Assembly: GCF_921293095.1 (NCBI RefSeq)
Contig: NC_060251.1
Span: 61,397,585 to 61,461,584, forward strand
Source: Ischnura elegans
Lineage: Eukaryota > Arthropoda > Insecta > Odonata > Coenagrionidae
Direction: 5' to 3'
Length of the DNA stretch: 64,000 nt
A program made the position numbers and the translations under genes. Below the pieces are notes generated by a model that saw only the letters and a program-made list of their open reading frames with translations, had not been told where the DNA came from and did no database searches. Shown here in pieces: positions 44,536-56,500 of the stretch. Each line of letters starts with the position of its first letter. Position 1 is the first letter of the stretch.

Positions 44536-47500
44536 ATGGCCAGGTGTTGTCTTCTGTTCCTCGTCGCTTCGGCCGCCTTGCTGCAAGTGGCCAGCGCCAA
44601 GAGTCTGCGTGAGTATTACTCTATGTGATGGCTTCATCCGGACGATACGAGTTAGAAAGAGATGAAGAAGTTAGAAGTTTTTTTGAGAGATATTCTGTGT
44701 ACAATCAGTGGCTACATACTAGAGGTGAGCGCCGCCGATACCGAAAACTAGTCCGCGGCGCCTACGCCGAATCCGCTGAAAATTAGATCGTGAATCTTCC
44801 AGAGTTTACTCAGTACCAGAGCGTATGCTCAATATTCGATCTTAGTTCCGCACTTCATTATTATTTTAACTCAATATTTAATCATTGATGGTTAATTCGC
44901 GCCTCTAGGCCTGTTTACATGATGCATCAACACATATGAGTTAATTGTATGAACGATTTTGGTGGACCGTAACAGAATATGTTCGATAAATGAATCAATT
45001 TAGAACAGGCTCTATTTTCTGTTCATGCATTCTCACAAGTTGGGTGGTAACACGATGCATTTTGGCGTTCATTCTCGCGTCTATACATGTATACCTTGAC
45101 TTGTACAATCTAATGTACCGTGCAAACAGACCTTTAGAGACCGTGGACGCCGGCACGCGTCGTACGCCGCAAAATTGCGCACAGAAACCGTCTCGTCAAA
45201 TTTTAAATTTCTGCGCATTCATTGAGTGAGTTTATCACTTTGATTCTTCGCAGGGTGATCGGGACGTGTGTGTTCTTATATCCGTCGAAATTTTCTAGTA
45301 GCTGCGCTATTCGAACGAACAATTCCTCATTTTCAATTTATTTTTGCAAGTCCTGAGAGAGAAACTGATTGGGCAAGTCGGGACGCAGACGCTCCGACTT
45401 TAGTCTTTTGTGATTACGTGTTACTGTTTTAAACCGGATGCATTCATCTCGAAAATTGTTAGGTTTATAGAGTGGACCTTTTTCAACCTAAAAATGCCGA
45501 ATGTGATTATTTAAGTATTCAACCGATAAAGGTAGGTTTGTATTGCGTATTTAAGGAGTTTTATGGCAATCCTTCCTCTCTTCATGGACTTCCTTCTTTA
45601 GTTCATAAGAAGGCCTTCTATCTGTCAGCTGAATGCTAATGCATTCATCTCGAAAATTTTTAGGTTTATAGAGTGGACCTTTTTCAACTCAACTTAAAAG
45701 AACTTGTATAGAATGACATTCACTTTAAGTTCCACAAATTAAGCCCTATGCAAGAAAGGTTATCAATTTCCATTCCGTTATCTCAGTTCCTGAAGTTATG
45801 TTTTGAAGAAGAAGCATCAATTCTTAGAGACCGGCCGTATTGTCTTTTTGGCGACGAATCATCCGGCCATTACACAAGTTGTCATCTTGAAATTTTCCGG
45901 TTTTATGGAGTCGGCCTTTTTCAACATTTGCCTGCATCTCAAACATAAAAATTGTGCATCTGAGAAAATTTTGAGATTTTATTCTCCAAATTTTTAACTG
46001 GTTCAAATTTTGATCAAGGCCCACGATATCGATGGCTAAGTTCTAACATCACGTATCTAAAAAAATTACAACTTTTCAGGAGAGCAAAGTAAACGATGTA
46101 TATTCTTAATTGTACACTGAAATTAAAAAACAAAAATCCATGATACCGAAAAAGAAGCATACATTTGCAAACAAAGAGTTGTATTTTGCTTGAGTTTTAT
46201 TTTTTTAATGCAATTACACTTTGTTTAAGATACCTGTCTCAAACCGCCCAAATTTTGAGATACTTGAAGCTAGAATTTAGCCATCGATATATATCTACCT
46301 TGAAAATTTTAAGATAGTTTTAAAGTTTGAAGTAATTAATATGTCGCGAAAAGACAAAATAGGAAAGATCGAGTGGGAGTGTTGTATTCTCTTGTGGCCC
46401 AGGCTGGCAGTCGCTGATGGATATCCATTCTTCGAAGGCACCTTTGTTGACGAAGACTCTTCTCAGTAGTCTGTACATTACATAAATTTTCAATATTAGT
46501 TTTCGTATACGTGGAAAAATTGACTGAAAGGTTGCGGAAGCAGCTTGGGGACATTCAGGAGTCCATCCGACTTCCTAGTAAACAAGACCAAACTTCTTCA
46601 TACTTTTAGTACATGAAATGTTTTGATAAAAATAGGGAATAGGGTTGAATTTGTTCGCGGAAAGTATCAAGTTAATTTTTAACAACGTCACTTCGAGGAA
46701 GTTATTTATATTAATTATTAAAATTGGTACTTTTCCACTTAACTTACGTTAGTATGAATTACTTATAATTATGAAACATTAATCAAGTGATGCCTATGGC
46801 TTATTGATGTCGTTTACTGAGACCATTAATTATAATTCTTTCTTAGAATTTGGAGGATGGAAAGGAGAGATAAGTTACGGCGAAAAAGTCCTCCATACAG
46901 AGTCATTATCTCTTAATTTAAAAGTAAAAAATGCATAAGTTTTCTCTCACTTTTCATGAGTTGATAACGCCCTAGGAGTTCTGGTTCTTTCCCTCATTCA
47001 AGGGAACAGCTCATTGAGGGAAGAAGTCGCTCACAAGAGTGTAAACAACAACAAACCAAGTGAGGTCGATGCGAGGAAGGGAGGAATGGCTGGTGACCCG
47101 CTCTGAAAGAGCGCGTGACATCATCAGCTCATAGGCGAAAGGGTTTGGACCGTTGATTTTTCTCCGCGAAGAGCTCGAAAAGTGGGTGACGGATCGAAAA
47201 ACGGACAAATACTGGTCTCCACATTTTGGAAATTATCATAAAAAATGGCGAACAAACCCATTTTAGCCATACTTAGTATTTGTAGAGTTCTAACTTTCCC
47301 GGTGAAGGAATGCATCAATTCCGAATGTGCCAACGTTGTCCAAATGAGTATTCTATCTCCCAATGAGGAAATCGATCGAAGTTTCATTTATCATGATCAC
47401 TGGATATTCATAGAGTTACTGTTGCCTTTCAGCGTTGTAGGCATTTTGGATGGTATAGCATTTGTGGAGCGTGGCATTACTGAGATCCTGCCACAGCGTA

Positions 47501-50500
47501 TCATGAGTAGAGATGGTAAATTGAATGTCATGAAATTTAACTGGTCCTATTAGATGTCAAGTCTTCGGCCTCAGAGTGGAACGTTAACCTTTGAACTATT
47601 GTCGTGCTCATTTGCGAGGGGTGGATACCTAGAAATTAATTATTACTTTATATTTGGGGTGACAGGTAGAATATTAAAGGTAAAAATAGGAGTATTGAGT
47701 ATATAATGTTAGTTGCCATTGAGAGAAGCTGAGAGTTTGCTGTGCTTAATGTGATTATTAAAGTATTCTACCGATAAAGGTAGGTTTATATTGCGTATTT
47801 ATGGAGTTTTATGGTAATCCTTCCTCTCTTCATATACTTCTTTCTTTAATTCATAATAAGGCCTACTCCCTGTCAGCTGAATGCTGTAGTACGCAGAATA
47901 AGTTACGTGAAAGAGGAAAGTACCATGCAAATAATTGATTGAAACAAACAATTGATCATTGGAAAAAGAAGAATTAAAGACATGGATATATTCAGTAGTC
48001 ATCGAGAGGACTGGGTCGCAAATTTTGCCAGCGTCAAGTTTTTATTTATATCAAGTTGCTGCAAAGAGTGGTTTCCTTACTGAATATTTTGAAGAGAGAT
48101 TTCGATGGTTGTAACTAGGTGTGGGTAATGCGGATATATTTTTCGAGTTTTGAATGAATTGGAATGATTTCAATGTATTTCTTGTTATTGACTCCTTGGG
48201 TGGCAATATTTGTGGAAGACAGTGAAAAAGAGAAGGTAGCATACTTAGCTTAATACTCGTTACAATGATTGGTATGGGATCATTATTTTTATATATTCAA
48301 GGTTTTTACCTCTTAAAGGTGTATATCTTTTCTATTCAAGTAGTTATGCTAATGTATTGCTCAATAATTATAAGAAAAAGTCTTTTATACAATACCTTGT
48401 ACTCCTCTAATGAGCGGAGGGCTGCCCTTCAATTCGATCTTGATTAAAAATGTTGCTTCGAAGAAAAGTCACGCATTATAGAATAGAAAACGTCGAGTTT
48501 ACCTCTGGCAATATTGGCAACGTGACAAAATCCACTTTCATGTGATGCACTGCTCGTGAGAACTTTGCATTCTTCACAGTGAATTTTGCAAACCCATCAA
48601 CAGCTCGAATTTATTCAAACAATGTTTGTGAATTGAATGTCAAATTTTCGCCTGAAAAATTCTCTGGGTTACTTCATGTTTTGCAATATACAGACGTAAT
48701 TCGTTATTCATTTAACTGTTTTACATTCATGCATTAATTTCCTATTTTCTGTTGCGCGAAGCTAAGCCAACTTATTTGAGCTAACAATAATTGTGGACTA
48801 TTGCAATCGCGACGGTAGCACTTTGCTGAGACGGAACATCCTCTTGTTTGGTTTGGAGCGAGGTATAAATTTCAATGAAGTAACTCCATTCCCGGAATAA
48901 AGAAACATAGCTCGGTGGTTAAATCATCCAAGTAAATAAAGTTTCTCATGCTAAATCATCTCGAAAAAGTTCTTACAACGCCAGCGTGATATAGCGGGAG
49001 GAATTGATGTGAAATTACCTGTCTCTAAGCTTAGTGCAAACAGTATTTCTTCGCGCTTTACCACATAATGCATTTATGTTTAATTATTATAATTAAAATC
49101 CACTCATATAATATGTTATGAAGAGTCTTTCTTGATTAACTCTCAAACGTAATCGCTAGAGTGTTGATCTATTTTCTCTCTTCTAAATCCTTCTGTTTTC
49201 CTTTCTCAAATATGAAGTTTGCCAGGACTTCAACAGGGTTCTCGATTTAGTTCTGCCAATAATTATTGAATTTTACGATAAATCATTCAACTCTCGCCCT
49301 TTGAGAATCCCTTCACTCACTAACAGACGGGGGCGGTCTGGGGTGATTGGGGGACATGGTTTTCGGGCCAAGCGGTTCTCTCTGAACAAGTAAATTTATT
49401 TATTTTACTGCAAAATACGGCACAAAGGCATTAACATGTTTGGGGCTCATGATGGGGGGACCCCTTACTGGGGGATTAGCAGGTGCTCCTCCCGAAAATT
49501 TTAGGAATTTGCATACCCGAAAATGGATTTTGACGCTATTCTGGTTCTTAAAAAATAGGTAAAAGGTAATTAAGAATAGCAATTTCGTAATTAAAAATGC
49601 CATGAAAAGTGAGAATTTCAGTTTATAAAATTTAATACTTTATAACTCCTACATTATCTATTTTTAGTGCATTTTTCATTAAAATTGCGCTGAAATTTAA
49701 AAAGATCTCTGAAATAACCTTTTCCAATAACCATTTCGAAAAATCATCAGGTTCTCTTGTATATATTCTGAAACCTTTATTTCAGATATTTTTTATACAA
49801 TATTTTTACACTGACTATAAATACAGTGTAAAGCAACTAATGAAAATGTGGAATTTTTTACTTGCAAAAAAAACTTTGGTTCGTGTAATTAGAGTATTTT
49901 TTATTACACCTTTCATATATGCTTCACGATAGGCGCGAGCGTTGTAAGGGGACCCTAATAAGGTGTTGCTTTTTTATTTTTTCCTCAGGTTTTTTTTTCT
50001 ACCTCTTAAAATATGCTATGTGGTTCAGAATGGAAATCCTAAAAATTTCAGCCCAATTATGTAACATTTAGATGTCGCTCAAAGGGCATAAATGCAATAA
50101 CATTCAATTTATCCAATTGTGGGTGCCCCTAAGCTCGGGGCCCTTGGCGACGGCCGATTATCTGACCTGGCGAGATGCCCCTGCTCACAGCTATCAGAAA
50201 TGCTGATAAACCCTCCTTATAGCCCTAGGTTGAGGATAATAACGCCTTCAGATGGACGTAAAACTTCATGATTGAATCCCCTTTATTTAATGAAGCTCGA
50301 TGTATATCTGATGCTATTCCAACTTTTTTCTCATGGCATTTTAGTTATTGTCTAACTTTTGTGTCAGTAATTGTATCGTTTAAAATGGACGTTTGTGTCA
50401 GAGTAAATGACCGTTTTAAGTGAATCATTCGACCAGTTTCCGAGATCCGTGTGCAGTGTGAACTATTTTCCGAAAGGTTTTACTAAGCCAAACATGACAG

Positions 50501-53500
50501 GAATCCTGAAGGTCGATAAAATATACTGCACATTGTCCCTAATCTCAAAAAATAACGAAAAATATGAAAATGTTTTATTCGTACATTTCGTTTCAGATGC
50601 GAGACTTTACAGAAATCGATTTTCCGCTAGAAGGTGTAAGTTTACTCAATATAAGTGCCGTAATTTCCTCGGAAGATGTGCCTGTCTAGCGTTCTAAGAA
50701 AGAGGCCAAGGGTATCTGTACTTCTTGAGTCACTGTATTATTACATGATTCGTCCGCCTGTGTAAATTGGGACAAAGATGGAGAAAGGCAATGATGAAGT
50801 AGGCCATCTCTTTAAGACGGACGCTAGACACCAAAAACGGATTTTTACTGTTTATTGATCGAGTAATTTGAGTGACGAGTGACGCGATAATTGGCAGGAG
50901 TGAAGATAATTTACCATTTGCTAATGCTGCAAAGTCATTCTTTCGGGCTCTTTAAAATGCATAAAATGAATCTACGCCACAAAAAAGAAGCAACTATTTT
51001 CTCAAGAATCTCTATGAACGCTGCGTCAACGCTGATGGAAGGGATAGATAACTTCGATCTCAAACCTGCGGGTAGTATTTGGTGATGTAAGAAAGTTTTA
51101 ATTAAAAAGAACCTTATTTAAAAAATATTCGGGTATTATTGGGCTCATTAACTATTTTATTTTATTTTTGATCGTAATAGAATAGAAGATTGGAAAATAA
51201 TGAGACCGGTATTTTTCCATGCTTTGCCTGCTATTCGAGCTATTAGCGACGGCAATCCGGCGGCATTAACCCTTTCGCGGATAATTTGGTGACGTCACTA
51301 ACTCATTCCGAACGCGTCACCACTTCTCAACTCCTCCCCGGCCTAGCGCATGGTGTATTGTTCCTGACACTTCTGCGATCGAATCCTTCTTCCTGTGTTT
51401 GTTAACCTCCGTCAACTTTTCTCTAGGCCTATCTAAAAGTGGGTTATGGTGGTGAATTTTCACTTAATTTATTTCGTTCACAACGCAGGAAGAAGAGCGA
51501 TGCAGGAATTAAAAAACTTTCTTTTGAGTCATGTAGATGAATAGCATATAAAACTCATTCCCTCGATCATCATCTTTGCCATCAACGATATATAAATGAA
51601 TTGAATGGTTTGCGGCGTAACTTCGTGAAATTGCCTCATATTAGAATGAAAAAACTTTGTAAATTTCACATTAATTTTAATAACACGACCAGTTTCATCG
51701 CTGCGCGACATCATCAGGTGCATATACAGGACATCCCCCTCTTGTCCAGCACCCGTTCCCATGTATCCCAGGGTATTTAAGACCGTGCTTTCCTGTATAT
51801 ACACCTGATGATGTCGCGCAGCGATGAAACTGGTCGTGTTATTAAAATTAATGTGAAATTTACAAAGTTTTTTCATTCTAAGATATATAAATTACTTAAA
51901 CCGATAAAGCATTTTGAGTTGTCGACCGATTGAGGTTTTCCGTTGTGATTGATGATTCGTCATCCAACTCGGACCTCGCTATAAGTTTGAAGATATTAAC
52001 CTAATATTAATCTGGTAAAGTTTAATTTAAATCTGCATTTCATTTTACACGGTTAACATACTATCCTTTCTATACTGGATTATAATTTTCAATGTTACGG
52101 ATTACCATACTAGTTTCCGTCTCAATAAAAACTGCAAAGAATGTCTGTTTTAACAATGAGTTGGTTCTAATGCCTATTTTTTAACTTAATTTTATGGTTT
52201 ATATTTATTATTGGTTTCTATAAAAGCCGTTTATAATTCATTTTTCCTACGCAAACGTAGAAGATGAGAAATCTTATTCTTGCAAGCTATTTCACCATTA
52301 ATACTCGTACATATGGACAAATTTTAAATTAACATTAAAGTAGCTGTTAACGATTCGTTTTAAAATAAATTGATTGGGCCTTTGTTGAGACCGTGTCACT
52401 AAAGCTAAGTTTACTTGAAAGCTATATTTTATATCACCTTTCGATAGCCAACTGCGTAATTTTTCTTCATGTTATGTACTTCATAAATACCAATAGAACA
52501 ACTGAATTCAAAAATTGACGAATGGGACGAAATGACTATTGCAGTATATTATTTGCTTGTATTTCTACAGATAATTTGATTTTTCTGTTTTATTTCTAGT
52601 CGCTAAGCCCGACAATGGTATTTTCACACGAGTGTATCCTTGTGTTTCCATGAAAAATTGCGTTGTAAATGCAATATCTGATAAACTCTATCTATTTTGG
52701 TGTTTCAAAGTATCAATTTTTGCACGGCACAGTAATTACATAAAATGTCACTTAAAAAAAATAAATATCGTTCTTTTGTGTTTGTAGTTAAAATTTAAAA
52801 AAAAGTTAAAAAGTGGTCAATATTGGGATTAATTGAATAAAAAGTCATGTTAATGTAATCAATTTCATAAATATCGGTTTGAAATCTGTAAAAGTGAGAT
52901 AACAATGTCAATGAATCATTTATATCATTTAACCGATATAAATTTTAAATCACTTTCCTACTTGATCTTCCTTTCAAAATTATTAACTATAGTATTATTT
53001 TCAATTTCAGCCAGCTATATTACTATTTGTAAGCGAAACAACAAGGATGATTTCGCTAAATGTGCTTTGAAAAACACAATTGATGTACAGCCACACATTG
53101 GTTCTGGTAAGTTTTAATATCCATCTATTTTTTAATCTGTAGGTTAACCCGGCCCCCACCAATAGGTGGATTTAAGGGGGCAGGGGCACGGGGGCGCGTG
53201 CCTCCCTAGACGCTTTAAAAATAGACAAGATTTTTAATACGGCTATCATTAGGTGCGTTCGTTTTATTTTATGCATCAAGGAGCCTCAATCATTTAATTT
53301 AAGATCAATAACTTTCATATCAAAAGAAAGAGAATATTTTATACAGTCATTGTTTTATTTTATTTTTAATCTCAAACATGAGATGACCTGTCAGATCCTT
53401 GTGTCCCCCCCTCCCCAGAAAAAAATCCTGGATCCGCCCCTGAAAACACCTGTAGGTTAGTAGAATTGGTGCTGTATTTACATTGGCTTTTTCGTTGCCG

Positions 53501-56500
53501 TAAGACCCTTCGTATATTTAAAAAATAAATATGTAACAAGCCTAAAAAGTGTGAATAATTGCCTTTTGTCTCATTTGAGGTACCTATTTGAGTGTATGTT
53601 TGCTGATGAAAAAAGAAAATTTCACTTATTCGAATGATCGTAGTAACTTTTATCTACATCTATGGGAAAAAATATTTTAGGAAATGTTGTTCTTTATTCT
53701 TTCATAGTTTTTAACTCCTTGACTTTGGGCTACGCATTTCTTTTGGAGATTTGATGCATTGCCATGCTCTTTCATATTCTTTCCCTGTTGCAATCTGGAA
53801 TGCAAATGGCAGACTCTTATTCTAATAATTCTTTCCTGTTAGATTTTAGTTGATTCTATTTTTGCAATTAATAATCTACTGCTAAATATTATTTTTCTTT
53901 CTCTGCCGGGTGTACCTACATTAATATTTTTCTCACTCCTATTTGTTTATGGTTTAGCTTATATTGTGATAAGTATCCACTTTATTTTCCAAATTTAATC
54001 GAATTATTACTCTGAAGTTCTTTTTTCTTACCATGGCATCATTAAATATGTTGATTTGGTGATCTATCACTTTTGCTGAATGACGATTAAAAATGGTCCC
54101 GCCTGCACTCCTTTTATGGATATTTAATTAAATTGGTGCTACATGTCGTTTATGATTTGGTGTAGTAGAGACAAATTTTGATTTCGATTTTGTCCGAACG
54201 AGTGGAAATTTAAGCTTTTAGTAAATGATGCCACACCGGCGGAATATTCGTTATCGTAAGTATTTAAAAAGTTTTTTCCGTGATCAAAACGGAAAGAAAT
54301 AGATTCAAATTTTAATCACATAATAAAGGTCAAGAGAAGAAATTTTCATTTAATATTAAGTACTAACTGTGGGGTGGTTATCGTAAAATAGTATTTTATG
54401 AAAGCTTGGGACTCGGGTTGTGTAATACGCACCTCATTATTAAGGACAGCGCTTTTTATTTTCTAGTAAGTTTCTCTCTATTTTTGAAGGAATCCCCGAG
54501 TTGTCCATCCCAGTCCTGGATCCGTTGACTATCCCAGAGATAAAACTTGAACAAGGTTCGCAGGCCGTTAACTACAAGTGTGTCCTGGACAACGTGAAAC
54601 TCCATGGCCTGAGCAATTATAAATTTAAGGAGCTCGAGTAAGAATGTGTTTTTTCGTCATATGTGCTTAGATTTAGAGTAAATATTGACTTGCATAATTT
54701 TCGCAGCCGTGGCTTTACTTTTATTTGCCCGACTCAAAAGTCTATTTTATTTCATTAATTTCTTTTTCTTATAATTAAAACTACTTCGGGAAGAATTCTA
54801 TATATTATATAAAAAATAATAAATGCTTTGAAAAATATGCGAAAGCTTTTGAAACTAAATTCATGGAACAATTTTTTAATCGATAAGCGCAAGGATAAGG
54901 TCTTTTAATGCAAATATTTTCATTGAGTCATTTTTATGTGGCTTGACTGTGAAAATTAATGTTCACGTTTAATTCAGTATTGTTTATGTATTCAACGGTG
55001 CTCGGCGAGATGTTGTGGAACATAATGATACAATGATAAATGAAGAGCAAACTTAGTGCATGTCCACAGTAATTTTATTTGGTACGACGCGTTTCAGCGA
55101 CCTTACTTCGCTATCATCAGGTACAAAATGCCATATTTTCGTCAAGCAGTCATATATATATACAATCATCAAAGGAGGCCTTTACCCCCCAAACCCTCTC
55201 CCACTTCCGTCGACTCATAAATATACCCCTCCCATTTGCATGATTGTATATATATATGACTGCTTGACGAAAATATGGCATTTTGTACCTGATGATAGCG
55301 AAGTAAGGTCGCTGAAACGCGTCGTACCAAATAAATTTACTGTGGACATGCACTAAGTTTGCTCTTCATTTATCAGTATTGTTTGGCTGATATACTATGG
55401 TCGAATTTGGAATAGCAATGATTAAGTGAATCTCGTCCAAAAAGATGTTCTTGTAAATGTTAAATCATATTTGGCGGCTAGGTCCTCAAAAGCCACCACT
55501 AGTTCATTATATTGGCTAATAATTTCCCAGGAATCTAATGGGATCTTTTTAGTTAAAGTTGTGTTTTATTTTCAGTGCCGGAATCGATGATGTAAAGTAC
55601 ATCAAGGGCAAGGTGTTCTTCCCATCAGTATTTGTTGAATCTGATTACGAGATTGACGGTAAAATCCTTCTGGTTCCAATTAAGGGTAAAGGCTTGTACA
55701 AAGGAAACTTCAGTAAGTTTTAAATTATCTGTATTTAATCTTTAACTGTATCGTCCAAAAATTATTTTCTGGTGAGGAAAAATCCAAGCGCATTTAATCT
55801 CTTGAATAATAATTTTCCGTTATCGGCATGGAAATTATAAATCTAAGCTGATTGGGAACTAGCCGGTTACGATAGCACTTTGTATTCAAATCGAAAATAG
55901 CGAGAATAGTTTCCATGGTGTTTCGTGTTTTACAGAATATAGAAATTTAAATTTAATCATTTAATTAATTAGCTCTGTTGATAATGTGGGTGGACCAGCA
56001 CCAGATAATAAGTAGAGTAAGATATAAAATAAAATTGTCTTTAGTTATTTTTTTAAGCAACTTAGTTTTTACAATTTTCAAATATATTTTAAAAATCATT
56101 TTTAACGTTTTTCATTGTTATAAGGAGTCAGCTTCCATTGAAGATTATTTTTTATGGAAGCAAGAATAACTACTTCATTTGATATCTCCTGGACGATTTC
56201 AATCTTCATTGCAGTATGTCATACCACTTGATGAACATTTTCCATACTCATACAATTCTGTTCCCCATCTTCTCCCCTTACCCACCATCCTTTCCTATGT
56301 TACGACCTTCAGGATCCCTTCACACCTCACTCTATGGATGATAAGCGTGCCAGGGCTCCGTAATGCATGTTCATACCGCCCAGGGCGCATGAAAAATGTA
56401 TTGCTGCTCCCCATACTAAGTGAGAAATTATTGTGAAACGACGATTTTCAATGTCGAGGAAAATAGTACCCTGGAAAGTGATTTTACCCTCTACGGTTGC

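Larger units (their letters stand above)
51642..51880. repeat. 239-bp palindrome B carrying hammerhead-like motifs
   Basis: The 90-bp arms 51642-51731 and 51791-51880 are inverted copies with one mismatch noticed, around a 59-bp spacer. Each arm contains a motif listed below. It lies in intron 1 of the JHBP-family gene, near the second exon. Confidence 0.93.
55035..55374. repeat. 340-bp palindrome C carrying hammerhead-like motifs
   Basis: Arms 55035-55169 and 55240-55374 (135 bp each) are inverted copies, essentially perfect by eye, around a 70-bp spacer. It lies within intron 3 of the JHBP-family gene. Confidence 0.95.

Noticed and set aside
44204-44665. Several overlapping open frames around the first JHBP exon
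   Set aside because: Only the frame with ATG at 44536 gives a signal peptide and a donor that joins in phase to exon 2; the others are shadows.
47245-47553. 102-codon frame starting MANKPILAILSIC
   Set aside because: Not recognised, no splice context, and sits in the large intron next to repeats.
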